The notes beneath the pieces are model-generated. The model was not told the DNA's origin. It ran no database searches and saw only the letters and a program-made list of their open reading frames with translations. A stretch of DNA of 44,659 nucleotides, from NCBI GenBank assembly GCA_021154985.1, contig JAJNQE010000042.1, positions 1-44,659 on the forward strand. The letters run 5' to 3'. This DNA comes from Hydrogenophaga sp. Lineage in GTDB: Bacteria > Pseudomonadota > Gammaproteobacteria > Burkholderiales > Burkholderiaceae_C. This document shows, piece by piece, positions 31,262 through 40,847 of this stretch. Positions within the stretch are counted from its first letter, which is position 1, and every line of letters begins with the position of its first letter. The position numbers and the translations under genes are program-made.

Positions 31262-31960
31262 TCAGTGACCGGAGGGAGATTGCTGCTGTGCGCCGAGGTT
31301 GCGCTGCAGGATGTTGGAGAACTCTTCCATGAAGGTCTCCATGGCGTTGGCCACGCGGTCGATGTCGTGCGCAAAGCGGTTGTAGAACACCACCGCTGGA
31401 ATGGCGGCGAAAAGACCAATGGCGGTGGCCACCAGCGCTTCGGCGATGCCGGGCGCTACGGTGGCCAGCGTCACCTGGGCCAGCGCTGCGAGACCGGTGA
31501 AGGCGTGCATGATGCCCCACACGGTTCCGAACAGGCCCACGTAAGGCGATACCGAACCCACCGAGGCGAGGAAGGAGAGGTTGGTCTCCAGCACGTCGAG
31601 TTCGCGCTGGAAGCTCGCACGCATGGCGCGGCGTGCGCCGTCGAGCAGGGCGCCGTTGTCGGTGATGCGGCGCTCGCGCAGCTTCTGGTATTCGCGCATG
31701 CCGCTGGCAAAAATGCGCTCCATCGGCCCGCCGTGTTTGGCGCTCTGGGCGGCTGCGGCGTACAGGTCGTTGAGGTTGGTGCCCGACCAGAACTCACGCT
31801 CAAAGTCGTCGTTGTGGGCGCGCACGCGCTTGAGCGAAAACACCTTGCGGAAGATGGCGGCCCAGCTCATGACGGACACCACCATGAGCAGCACCACCAC
31901 GGCCTGCACCACCCAACTGGCGTTGAGCATCAATTGAACGATGGAGAGATCTTGGTTCAT
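31262..31960 (-). CDS. tolQ: TolQ, Tol system motor channel
   Basis: The 232-residue product belongs to MotA/TolQ/ExbB: three membrane helices (about residues 13-35, 130-150 and 165-190). Conserved segments include GSVSPYVGLFGTVWGIMHAF and APGIAEALVATAIGLFAAIPAVVFYN, which hold channel-lining Thr and Gly residues. It starts 33 bases after ybgC and leads into tolR. Proton-driven motion of TolQR acts on TolA at the septum. Confidence 0.95.
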   Translation of the reverse strand: MNQDLSIVQLMLNASWVVQAVVVLLMVVSVMSWAAIFRKVFSLKRVRAHNDDFEREFWSGTNLNDLYAAAAQSAKHGGPMERIFASGMREYQKLRERRITDNGALLDGARRAMRASFQRELDVLETNLSFLASVGSVSPYVGLFGTVWGIMHAFTGLAALAQVTLATVAPGIAEALVATAIGLFAAIPAVVFYNRFAHDIDRVANAMETFMEEFSNILQRNLGAQQQSPSGH

Positions 31961-31993
31961 GCGTGTTCAGAGAGGGCGGATCGGAAAGAAGTT

Positions 31994-32436
<443 letters not shown>

Positions 32437-32440
<4 letters not shown>

Positions 32441-33657
32441 AGCGCTTGCTCCAATCGCGTCACAGCTTCACGAAGCTGCGCCATTGAATTGGCGGTGGAG
32501 AAGCGCAGGTAGCGGCCCGGGTCGGCGCTGCCGAAGTCGCGCCCGGGTGTGGCGGCCAACTGGCAGCGGCTCATGAGCTCGAAGGCCAGCGCCCAGCTGC
32601 CGCCTTCGTCGGGTCGCGAGCCTTGGGGCGGAATGCCCCAGCGCTGGCACAGGCCGGTGACATCGGCCCACGCATAGAAGGCGCCGTCGGGCATCACCGG
32701 CACGTTCAGGCCCAGGCGGTTGAGTTCGGGGATGAAATAGTCGCGCCGCGCCTTGAATTCGCTGCGTCGGCGTTCGTACTCGGCCAGGCTCTCGCGCTCG
32801 AAGCAGGCGAGCGCCGCGTGTTGCGCGATGGTGCTGGCGCAGATGAACAGGTTCTGCGCGAGCCGCTCCACCGCCGGCACCAGCGCCGTAGGCAGCACCA
32901 GCCATCCCAGGCGCCAGCCGGTCATGTTGAAGTACTTGCTGAAGCTGTTGATGCTGACGACTTCCTTACCCAGGCCGTCGGGCAGACCGAGCGCGCTGTG
33001 GCCGAACGCGTCCTCGTAACTCAGGCCGAGGTAAATCTCGTCGACCATCGTCACGCCGCCTTTGGAGCGCACGAAGCGCGCGATGCGTTCGAGCTCGTCC
33101 CGGGCAATCGAGGTGCCGGTGGGGTTGGACGGTGAGGCCAGCAGCACACCGCGAGTGGCCGGGTTCCAGTGGGCCTCGACCTGAGCGGCGCTGAGCTGAA
33201 AGCGCTGCTCGGGGCCACTGGGGATCATCACCGCGCGGCCTTCGGCGGCTTGCACGAACTGGCGATTGCACGGGTAGCTCGGGTCCGGCATCAGCACCTC
33301 GTCTCCAGCCTCGATGAGGGCCAGGCAAGCCAGTTGCAGCGCAGCGGAGGCGCCGGCAGTGACCACGATGCGGCTTGCGTCAACCGCAAGGCCAAACCGA
33401 TCTGCGTACCAGCCACTGATGGCCTCGCGCAAAGCGGGCAGGCCCAGCGCCTGCGTGTACTGGCTGCTGCCGCTGCGGATCGCGCGCTCGGCGGCGGCCA
33501 TGACCAGGGGCGGGGCGGTGAAGTCCGGCTCGCCGATGTTCAGGTAGATCATCGACCGGTCGCCGGGCCTGGCCTGCGCCGCGATGCTGGAGGCGGCCTT
33601 GGCCAACTCCATCACGTAAAAGGGTTCGACGCGCTGTGCGCGCTGCGAAATCCTCAC
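32437..33657 (-). CDS. Fold-type I PLP aminotransferase
   Basis: A 406-residue aspartate-aminotransferase-like enzyme. It shows YLNIGEPDFTAPP, SQYTQALGLPALREAI, the GDEVLMPDPSYP loop, SPSNPTGTSIAR and the Schiff-base Lys241 in INSFSKYFNMTGWRLGW. It is related to AspC/AatA and the multi-substrate YbdL/valine-pyruvate types, and specificity cannot be read off. A GTG start overlaps the nusB stop (GTGA), and its own stop overlaps the ybgC GTG. So it is wedged, with translational coupling, between nusB and ybgC, an unusual company for a metabolic enzyme. Confidence 0.88.
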
Positions 33658-34184
33658 GGTGCGGCGTTTTTGCGGTTGCCGGGTTTGGATGGCGCGGCGG
33701 CCACTTCAGCGGGGCGCAACTGGGCAGCGAGCTGGTGCAGCACGCCGTTGACGTACTTGTGGCCGTCGGTGCCACCGAACGATTTGGCCAGCTCGATGCA
33801 CTCGTTGAGCACCACGCGCCAGGGCACGTCCAGGCAGTGTTGAAACTCGTAAGCACCGATCCAGAGCACGCCGCGTTCGATGGGGGAGAGCTCGTTCAGC
33901 GGGCGATCGAGCAGCGGTTTGATGAGTGCGTCCAGCGCCTCGGCCTGCTCGATGCTCCCGTGCAGCAGCGCGTCAAAGTGCACGCTGTCGCATTTGTGGA
34001 AGCCGGACAGGTCGCGCGTGAACGCGTCGATGTCGCTGGCGGCGTTGCGTCCTACCAGGTGCTGGTAAATCGCCTGCAGGGCGAACTCGCGGGCGCGGGT
34101 GCGGGCCGATTTGTCGGCGGCCTTGCGACCGGTCAGACCGCTCTTGGGCTTGTCGCCGTCGGCGATGGGCAGTTCTGTGGACAT
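33654..34184 (-). CDS. nusB: Transcription antitermination factor NusB
   Basis: NusB binds boxA RNA with NusE to support rRNA antitermination. The 176-residue product (ATG at 34184) has the helical core ARTRAREFALQAIYQHLVG, FDALLHG, the LSPIERGVLWIGAYEFQHC segment and ELAKSFGGTDGHKYVNGVLHQLA. It has a lysine-rich N-terminal extension and a Pro/Ala-rich tail (AEVAAAPSKPGNRKNAAP). It follows ribH with no gap, as in most proteobacteria. The TTG at 34190 is an unlikely alternative. Confidence 0.95.
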   Translation of the reverse strand: MSTELPIADGDKPKSGLTGRKAADKSARTRAREFALQAIYQHLVGRNAASDIDAFTRDLSGFHKCDSVHFDALLHGSIEQAEALDALIKPLLDRPLNELSPIERGVLWIGAYEFQHCLDVPWRVVLNECIELAKSFGGTDGHKYVNGVLHQLAAQLRPAEVAAAPSKPGNRKNAAP

Positions 34185-34186
34185 GT

Positions 34187-34651
34187 TCAACCGATCTCTT
34201 GAAGCAGGTGGGCCATTTCGACCGCCACACGGGCCGCGTCGCGGCCCTTGTCGGTCTTGCGGGCAATGGCCTGTTCCAGCGTTTCGGTGGTCAGGATGGC
34301 GTTGGCAATGGGGATCTGGTAGTCCAGCGCCAGCCGCGTGACGCCGGCACCGGATTCGTTGGCCACCAGCTCGAAGTGGTAGGTCTCGCCGCGGATGATG
34401 CAGCCCAGGGCAATGAGTGCGTCGAAGTCGTCGCGCTCGGCCATGGCCTGCAGCGCCACGGGCACTTCGAGCGCGCCGGGCACCTTGACGTGGGCGATGT
34501 TCTTTTCTTGCACACCCAGCGCCAGCAGCTCTGCGAGGCAGGCGGCATACAGTGCGTCGGTGATGGGTTCGTTGAAGCGGGCCTGAACGATCCCGATACT
34601 GAGCTTCTTGCCGTCAAGCAAGTCCGCTGTGCCTTTGTCTGCGCCGAACAT
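34187..34651 (-). CDS. ribH: 6,7-dimethyl-8-ribityllumazine synthase
   Basis: RibH condenses 5-amino-6-ribitylamino-uracil with 3,4-dihydroxybutanone phosphate. The 154-residue product (ATG at 34651) shows VQARFNEPITDALYAAC, KVPGALEVP, ALGCIIRGETYHFELVANES and the C-terminal KTDKGRDAARVAVEMAHLL. It sits between ribBX and nusB. The open frame further upstream overlaps ribBX and is not part of the gene. Confidence 0.96.
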   Translation of the reverse strand: MFGADKGTADLLDGKKLSIGIVQARFNEPITDALYAACLAELLALGVQEKNIAHVKVPGALEVPVALQAMAERDDFDALIALGCIIRGETYHFELVANESGAGVTRLALDYQIPIANAILTTETLEQAIARKTDKGRDAARVAVEMAHLLQEIG

Positions 34652-34686
34652 GTGCGGCTCCGTTTCTTTTTGAGGGATTGGAGGGA

Positions 34687-35817
34687 TCAGCCGTTGCGGC
34701 TGAGATACCCGGTGATTTCGAGACCGTAGCCGGTCATGCTGGGCATGCGGCGCGGGTTGCCCATGAGGCGCATTTTGTTCACACCGCATTCGCGCAGAAT
34801 TTGCACGCCCACGCCGTAGGTGCGCAAGTCCATGCGGCCGCGCTCGGGCGCCTGGGCCGATCGGGCAGTGCCTTCAAACTGGGCCAGCAGCTGGCCAGCG
34901 GTTTCCCCGCAGTTCAGCAACACGGCCACGCCGGCGCCGGCCTCGCTGATGTGGCGCAAGCTGGATTCCAGGCTCCATGAATGCATGGATCGACCGACTT
35001 CGAGCGCGTCGAGCACCGACAGCGGCTCGTGCACCCGCACAGCCACCGATTCATCTGGGCTCCAGTGGCCCTTGACGAGCGCCAGGTGCAAAGCGCCACT
35101 GGGCTCGTCGCTGAAGGCGTGTGCCTGAAACTCACCGAATGCCGTGTTCAGGCTGCGAGCGCCCAGCTTTTTCACTAGGCACTCGGTGCGGCTGCGGTGT
35201 TCGATCAGATCGGCAATGGTTCCGATCTTCAGGCCGTGCTCGGCGGCGAACACCTGCAGGTCGGGCAGGCGGGCCATGGTGCCGTCGTCCTTCATGATTT
35301 CGCATATCACGGCGCTGGGGCTGCAGCCGGCCATGGCGGCAAGATCGCACCCCGCCTCGGTGTGGCCGGCACGCATGAGCACACCGCCTTCAACCGCCTG
35401 CAGCGGGAAGATGTGGCCGGGCTGCACCAAGTCGGCGGCCACGGCATTTGGCGCCACCGCCACCTGCACCGTGCGCGCGCGGTCGGCGGCTGAAATGCCG
35501 GTGGTCACGCCTTCGGCTGCTTCGATGGAGATGGTGAAGGCCGTGCCCATCTTGGTGCCGTTGCGCGGCACCATGGGGGGCAGTTGCAGGCGCTCGCAGC
35601 GCTCTTTGGTGAGCGTGAGGCAAATCAGGCCGCGGCCGAAGCGCGCCATGAAGTTGATGGCTTCGGGGGTCACATGGTCGGCGGCCAGCACCAGATCGCC
35701 TTCGTTTTCGCGGTCCTCTTCGTCGACCAGGATCACCATGCGTCCAGCGCGCATATCGGCCACGATGTCTTCCACGGGGGAAATGGCCACCGGGGCCAGG
35801 GTTTCAGGCGCGTTCAT
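34687..35817 (-). CDS. ribBX: RibBX: DHBP synthase fused to a degenerate GTP cyclohydrolase II domain
   Basis: The 376-residue product has an intact N-terminal 3,4-dihydroxy-2-butanone-4-phosphate synthase: VILVDEEDRENEGDLVLAAD (residues 29-48), the GLICLTL and RAGHTEAGCDLA motifs and a C-terminal DLIEHR. In the second half the GTP cyclohydrolase II framework is present, but the zinc signature C-x2-GD-x-FxS-x7-CxC is gone: the aligned text is VRVHEPLSVLDALEVGRSMHSWSLE, with no cysteine triad. It therefore should make DHBP but not open GTP. Such RibBX proteins are known (Shewanella), with a separate RibA elsewhere. It overlaps ribE as ATGA and is followed by ribH. Confidence 0.87.
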   Translation of the reverse strand: MNAPETLAPVAISPVEDIVADMRAGRMVILVDEEDRENEGDLVLAADHVTPEAINFMARFGRGLICLTLTKERCERLQLPPMVPRNGTKMGTAFTISIEAAEGVTTGISAADRARTVQVAVAPNAVAADLVQPGHIFPLQAVEGGVLMRAGHTEAGCDLAAMAGCSPSAVICEIMKDDGTMARLPDLQVFAAEHGLKIGTIADLIEHRSRTECLVKKLGARSLNTAFGEFQAHAFSDEPSGALHLALVKGHWSPDESVAVRVHEPLSVLDALEVGRSMHSWSLESSLRHISEAGAGVAVLLNCGETAGQLLAQFEGTARSAQAPERGRMDLRTYGVGVQILRECGVNKMRLMGNPRRMPSMTGYGLEITGYLSRNG

Positions 35818-36458
35818 GCGGATTCCTTGAGATTGAGTTGACCGGCGCTGAGCATGCGCTCGACATAGCGCGCCACGGTGTCGATTTCCAGGTTGACCGG
35901 GCTGCCGTCGGTCAACTGGCCCAGCGCGGTGTTTTGGACCGTGTGGGGAATGAGGTTGATGCTGAACTCGCACCCGTCGGGCCGGTCCTGGACCGAATTG
36001 ACGGTCAGGCTGACGCCATTGACGGTGATGGAGCCCTTGTAGGCGAGGTACTTGCCGAGCTCCGGCGGCGCGACCACCCGCAATTCCCAACTTTCGCCCA
36101 CCTGGGCAAAGCGGGTCACACGCCCGACGCCATCCACATGTCCAGAGACGATGTGCCCGCCCAGCCTGTCGTTGGTACGCAGGGCTTTTTCCAGGTTGAT
36201 GCGGTAGCCGGTTTGCGCCAGCCCGGTGGTGCGGGCCAGCGATTCGGCGGAGATATCGATGGTGAAGCGGTGCTGGGGCAGATCCAGCGAGGTCACGGTC
36301 ATGCAGGCGCCGTTGAGCGCAATGCTGTCGCCCAAGCCGACATCGTCAAGGTACCCGGGGGGTGCCTCGATCGTGAGTCGCTTGCCATGGTCTAAAGAGC
36401 TGCCCAGGTCGTGGAGGGCGGCGATGCGCCCCACGCCGGTGATGATGCCGGTAAACAT
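35814..36458 (-). CDS. ribE: Riboflavin synthase, alpha subunit
   Basis: This enzyme (also called RibC in E. coli) dismutates two lumazine molecules to riboflavin. The 214-residue product (ATG at 36458, MFTGIITGVG) has the two tandem barrel halves, each with the SxxGV-type text: GDSIALNGACMTVTSL…ISAESLART and KGSITVNGVSLTVNSV…IPHTVQNT. Both halves are intact. No ribD is upstream; the next gene is a pilin. An AAAATAG near the start (12 bases before the ATG) may be a -10, but no FMN riboswitch was seen. Confidence 0.96.
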   Translation of the reverse strand: MFTGIITGVGRIAALHDLGSSLDHGKRLTIEAPPGYLDDVGLGDSIALNGACMTVTSLDLPQHRFTIDISAESLARTTGLAQTGYRINLEKALRTNDRLGGHIVSGHVDGVGRVTRFAQVGESWELRVVAPPELGKYLAYKGSITVNGVSLTVNSVQDRPDGCEFSINLIPHTVQNTALGQLTDGSPVNLEIDTVARYVERMLSAGQLNLKESA

Positions 36459-36537
36459 CCGGCTATTTTCGCAGGGTTTGGGGCAGCGCCTCTGTACCGG
36501 GGTTTGTCGAGGGGGCGGCGCTGTGTTCCAGCGTGGT

Positions 36538-36993
36538 TCAGGAACCCCTGAAGCAGCCCTGCATGTTTTGACCCTCCTGCGCATTCAGCATCTGGCGCTG
36601 GCCGGTGTCCGCAATCTGGAGATCCCCACACCGGTCGGCGGCCATCATGCCGGCGCGGGTGGCCCGCAAGGTGAACGTCTGGGCAACGGCCGCGACTGCC
36701 ACCAGGTTGTTGCCTTCCACAAGCTGGATGTTGTAGGCAGCCGCGCCATTGGCGGGGGAGCGCTGCAGGTTGGCGGGCAATGTGGCGCCCACGTATGTGT
36801 CACGAGCGCTGTGAAAGCGGCGCATGAACTGGCCTGCCTCCACGAGCGCACGCTGTACATCGGCGCGTTGGGACGCTCTGATGGACTCTTGGTATGACGG
36901 GTAGGCCAGGGCCGCCAGGATGGCAATGATCGCAGCCACGATCAAGACTTCGATGAGCGTGAAGCCTCTTGTGCTTGAGCGATATGTGCTCAT
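36538..36993 (-). CDS. pilE: PilE-type type IV pilin
   Basis: The 151-residue product has the prepilin signature RGFTLIEVLIVAAIIAILAALAYPSYQESI. Cleavage is after Gly12 and the conserved Glu5 of the mature protein is present. The C-terminal disulfide pair is likely Cys in DRCGDLQI and in MQGCFRGS. Its ATG at 36993 overlaps the pilY1 stop as TGATG. It is the last gene of the minor-pilin run, the position held by pilE in Pseudomonas. Confidence 0.9.
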   Translation of the reverse strand: MSTYRSSTRGFTLIEVLIVAAIIAILAALAYPSYQESIRASQRADVQRALVEAGQFMRRFHSARDTYVGATLPANLQRSPANGAAAYNIQLVEGNNLVAVAAVAQTFTLRATRAGMMAADRCGDLQIADTGQRQMLNAQEGQNMQGCFRGS

Positions 36994-39900
36994 CACAGTG
37001 GGGGCCGGGTCAGTTGGTACTGCTGACGGCTCCAGGGTTTGGGAGGTTTGTTGATCTCGTCCTCAGGGGCCTTTGTGCACTCCACAACAACTCTGATGGC
37101 CTGATTCGCCTGACCAACCACCTCTTCTTCTGCTGCACGGCACGGTGGGAGAGAAGGAGTTGGCGTAACCGAGGACGACGGGGGCAAACTCTCGTAAGGC
37201 TCAGGTGGATACTCGTCTTCGCCGCTTTGCGTCTGTATTCCCAGTGTCTGCCTCAAACCGTTGCCACCGGATGCATCCTCATTTTCTATGCCGCGTGAGT
37301 AACCCCCGGCCTCAAAAAACACCATGGCCGCGTTATCCACCGTACCGTCTCGGTTCGCGTCAAGTGCTGGGTTGCCAGCGCCATCCAATGCATTGAGAAC
37401 GTACAGGTAGTTGAAAGGAAGGTTCGCAGCTGTGCAGCTCTCGGTGTTCCCGTTGGCGCTGCTGAGGACGGTGGTGTTGATCTGCACACTGGAGCCGACG
37501 TTGCGTATCTGGTCTAAAGACCGCTCGCCACTGTGCATGTGGCCCAAGGTAAATGTCCAGCCTTTGTATGTGTCCCAGTCCACTGTTTTGCGAGACATGG
37601 AGTAGAAGCTATTCGTACCCACTTTGACTTCGAGCTTGAGCACTTGCTGCTCCACAAGCGCAGTAGGCAAGACGGTATCAAATGCAGCCTTCTCCTGCCC
37701 CGTGCTGCTGGTTGGGTCCCAGATACCGTAGATGCTTTCGCGCTGGGATGTGTCTGCCAGGTCGTTTTCCTCAAGCACGATGCCGGTGGCAACCACCACA
37801 ATAAATCCGCCTTTGGGGTGCGCTTGCCAGGCGGGTGCTCCGTAGATGGGCCGGTTGTTTTTGGTGGTGAACAGGGGTCGGCCGTAGGACACCTTCCAAG
37901 CGACAGGATCGCCCCGCAAGTCGAACCGCCACAGATTCCCATTGGCGTCACCGGCATAGGCCGCCACGATGCGTTTGCGCTTATCGCGAACCAAGGTCAC
38001 TCCGCCCAACCCTCGGCCCGCCGAAAAAGTGGCTGGCAGCGGTATGTTTCGCAGCACCGTGCCATTCAGGGCATTGAGCAAAACCAGTCCGGCCTTGGCT
38101 CCCCCAGTTTGCCCGTTGTAGTGACCGCTGTTGACCACGGCAACCCAGTGGCCCGAATCGGTCTGTCCACTGCGCACCGGGTTTGTCATGTAGCCACTGG
38201 TGACGAAAGTGTCGTCGATCGTGTCGGGCCCCACCTCCCACAGAAAGTCATTGACGCCCGGTGTGCGGTCCCCGTTGGCGTTCAAGGGCGACCGCAACCC
38301 GTAGACGACCTTCGTACCGCGTCCCCCGGTGCCCATGGCCACCTGATTCCAATCGGAGCCTGAGTAAATGTCGTTGCTGGTGAGGGGGCCATCCAGGGTG
38401 TAGGCAAAGCCCGCATTCAGATTGGCCTGATCAAGCAGTTTCGCCATGCTGCGGCGTGGCATGAACGCCGCGAGTTCTTCGCCTTTGTCGCCAGAAAGCG
38501 CATGCACCACACCGGCATTGGTGGCTACCAGCAACGAAGGTACCGAGGTTCTGATCTTTTCTCGGTAGGCTGCGTACTGCTGTCTGCCCGTGACGGTGCC
38601 ATCGATGTCATACCGCATGTTGTCGCTTGCCCCCATCAGCAGCGGCGGCGAATTGACCACCGCACCAATGGGCGACAGACGTGGGCGAAACAGACGATTC
38701 TGGGCATCGACCACAGGGTCCTTGCCGCGCAGGTAGTCCACAAAGCTGCTGTCATTTGGGATCCGGTCTTTGTCTTTGCCGACTTTGAGGGTCGCCTGAA
38801 CATCGGCCGGTAGCAAACTGAAATTTCCTTTGAACTCAAATGGACCGTTCAAACCGCTGATGCTGAAAAGGCGCCGGTCAACGTGGCTGGGCATCTGTTT
38901 GCTGGCTGACCAGTAGACGTCACTGGGCGGGTTGAGCGTATTTCCGTTGATATCGGTACTCTTGATGACGGCATTTCCTGCAGCGTCCAACAGCTTGGCC
39001 GTCACATCGCCAGAGTTGTCGATGGTGCGGTAATCGACACCGTATTTGAGCAAGCCCGCCAGCGTTTTGCTGCCCACACCGGAGTTGCTCAACTCAATCC
39101 CCGCGTCAGATCCTGCAGCGTTCAGGATGTCAGACAGGATGGCGTCAAAGACGCTTCGGACATCTTCAGCGGTCTGTGCGCTGAAGCCTCGACCGCCACC
39201 CGTGTAGCCCGCCTGGATGAAGTCGTCGACGCGCTTGGCATCACTCAAGGCGGTTGCATCGCCAGCCGGCCACTCGGGCTTGGGCGCTGAGTCGTACCCG
39301 TTTGCGAGATAGCCGGATCGATAGGCATCGATCTGGTCAAACGTCAGGTCCTTTGACGTGGAGCCCGGCAGGAGACCTGATGGCTTGATGAGGTAGCCCA
39401 CGGTGTAGGTGGTCATGTTCTGCCAGAACGTGGGTTGGCCAGCGCGGGTAGCGACCTGATTGCCGAGTGTGTCCCTCAAGTCCTTGTGCCAGTAGTACTG
39501 CGCAGTGAGATCGGCCATGCCGCCCGTGGCACCGCTGGGGTAGGGGGTGTACAGTCTGCGATCGTCTGGGCCTGCAGGGGTATAGCTGAATTTGAGCAGA
39601 GGATCGCTGCCCGTGCGCTCAAACGTGGGGCCCGTCTTGTTGTCAAAGTCCTTGCCTTTGATGGAGGAGCTGCTGGAGGACCACGCACCGTCAGAGAAGA
39701 CCACGTTGAATGAACGGCGGCAACTCATCTCGGGGTTGGTGGCGCTGGCCAGCTGGCTCGGATTCACCGCCCAGGGGTTTTCTTTGGCCCCACTGGGCAC
39801 CTGCAGATAGCTTGCAACTTTTTCAACGGCGTTGTGCAGCGGCGTGGCGCCCATGGGCATCTGGTTGTAGAGCCAGTCGTAAACCTGTTTGTTGTCGTTG

Positions 39901-40847
39901 GAGCCGGTGACCCAGGTTCGCACGCCTCGCAGCACCTGCGGTTGGGTCACGTCTGTGCCCGGGGTGAGCGCGATGGCCGCCTTGAGGTGGTTGATGGGCA
40001 AGTAGCCAACGCGGATGCGGTTGTTCAGGCGTGGGTCACTCAGTGCCTGCCCAATGGCGGTGGCGGTGGCGGGCATGCGGTACAGGTAGTACCTGTACCA
40101 ATTGAGGATGTTCTGGATTTCCTGCGCCGTGGTGCAGTTTGTCGGTCCGCACTCGGTGCGGCGGTGGTCTGTGGGCAGGATGATTGGATCCGTTGAGCCG
40201 TACTTCACGTCCACAAACCGCCAGGTCAGGCACTTTTGATCAGATGCCTTGGTTGAAATCGCAGAACACACAGCGTAGGTGAACGCTGGGGACTTGGAGT
40301 TGACCTCGCTGGCGGTGTAGGTGATGTGTTTGGGCGCGTAGCCTGGCTCTGTTTCTTGGGAAACCTCGGACCAGCTGTTGGGGTAGGTCGGCAACTTGTC
40401 GTAGCTGCCGTGCTGGACGATGTAGCTTGAGTTGGGTTGGGGTGTGGTGGTGTTGGCGAACACCCTGTAGGCAAATGAGTCGCTGGACTGATTGGAAATG
40501 AACACAATGCCGTCGGTAGGCACCATGGGTTTGCCGTCCACGTCCACACGCGGAAGGTAGGTGATGCGCGGGTTGTAGTACAGGAGGTTGAGATCGGCGG
40601 ACCGCTGCGCAGCCCAGATGGCACCCCGTGAGTTGCCAGACCCCACGTTGTATTCGTCCGGAAACGGAATGGTCATCGAGGCCGAGTTGTCCAAAGAGAT
40701 CATCAGGTTGGGTTTTGCACCTGATGTGTTGACCAGCAAGGGGCGCTGCGTGGGTTCGGCGGTTACTGCCAAGCCAGCATGCAGCACCAAAGCAGCGATC
40801 ACCAGCCGTGCTGCTGATCGCGTGGTGAAGTGGGTGGTGTCAAGCAA
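36993..40847 (-). CDS. pilY1: PilY1/PilC-type type IV pilus tip adhesin
   Basis: PilY1 sits at the pilus tip and controls extension and adhesion. The 1,284-residue product begins with a TTG (40847) chosen because AGGAGG stands five bases before it. A signal peptide occupies about residues 8-30. The N-terminal region holds a von Willebrand A-like MIDAS: DNSAS at 53-57 and later TPLHNAV. The C-terminal beta-propeller half carries an EF-hand-like loop DANRDGTVD, matching the calcium site known in PilY1. Length and domain order fit the family. It overlaps pilX by eight bases and is followed by pilE. Confidence 0.93.
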   Translation of the reverse strand: MLDTTHFTTRSAARLVIAALVLHAGLAVTAEPTQRPLLVNTSGAKPNLMISLDNSASMTIPFPDEYNVGSGNSRGAIWAAQRSADLNLLYYNPRITYLPRVDVDGKPMVPTDGIVFISNQSSDSFAYRVFANTTTPQPNSSYIVQHGSYDKLPTYPNSWSEVSQETEPGYAPKHITYTASEVNSKSPAFTYAVCSAISTKASDQKCLTWRFVDVKYGSTDPIILPTDHRRTECGPTNCTTAQEIQNILNWYRYYLYRMPATATAIGQALSDPRLNNRIRVGYLPINHLKAAIALTPGTDVTQPQVLRGVRTWVTGSNDNKQVYDWLYNQMPMGATPLHNAVEKVASYLQVPSGAKENPWAVNPSQLASATNPEMSCRRSFNVVFSDGAWSSSSSSIKGKDFDNKTGPTFERTGSDPLLKFSYTPAGPDDRRLYTPYPSGATGGMADLTAQYYWHKDLRDTLGNQVATRAGQPTFWQNMTTYTVGYLIKPSGLLPGSTSKDLTFDQIDAYRSGYLANGYDSAPKPEWPAGDATALSDAKRVDDFIQAGYTGGGRGFSAQTAEDVRSVFDAILSDILNAAGSDAGIELSNSGVGSKTLAGLLKYGVDYRTIDNSGDVTAKLLDAAGNAVIKSTDINGNTLNPPSDVYWSASKQMPSHVDRRLFSISGLNGPFEFKGNFSLLPADVQATLKVGKDKDRIPNDSSFVDYLRGKDPVVDAQNRLFRPRLSPIGAVVNSPPLLMGASDNMRYDIDGTVTGRQQYAAYREKIRTSVPSLLVATNAGVVHALSGDKGEELAAFMPRRSMAKLLDQANLNAGFAYTLDGPLTSNDIYSGSDWNQVAMGTGGRGTKVVYGLRSPLNANGDRTPGVNDFLWEVGPDTIDDTFVTSGYMTNPVRSGQTDSGHWVAVVNSGHYNGQTGGAKAGLVLLNALNGTVLRNIPLPATFSAGRGLGGVTLVRDKRKRIVAAYAGDANGNLWRFDLRGDPVAWKVSYGRPLFTTKNNRPIYGAPAWQAHPKGGFIVVVATGIVLEENDLADTSQRESIYGIWDPTSSTGQEKAAFDTVLPTALVEQQVLKLEVKVGTNSFYSMSRKTVDWDTYKGWTFTLGHMHSGERSLDQIRNVGSSVQINTTVLSSANGNTESCTAANLPFNYLYVLNALDGAGNPALDANRDGTVDNAAMVFFEAGGYSRGIENEDASGGNGLRQTLGIQTQSGEDEYPPEPYESLPPSSSVTPTPSLPPCRAAEEEVVGQANQAIRVVVECTKAPEDEINKPPKPWSRQQYQLTRPPL

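Noticed and set aside
36459..36537. Possible FMN riboswitch or ribD remnant before ribE
   Set aside because: The 79-base gap is too short for an RFN element, and none of its conserved text is seen.
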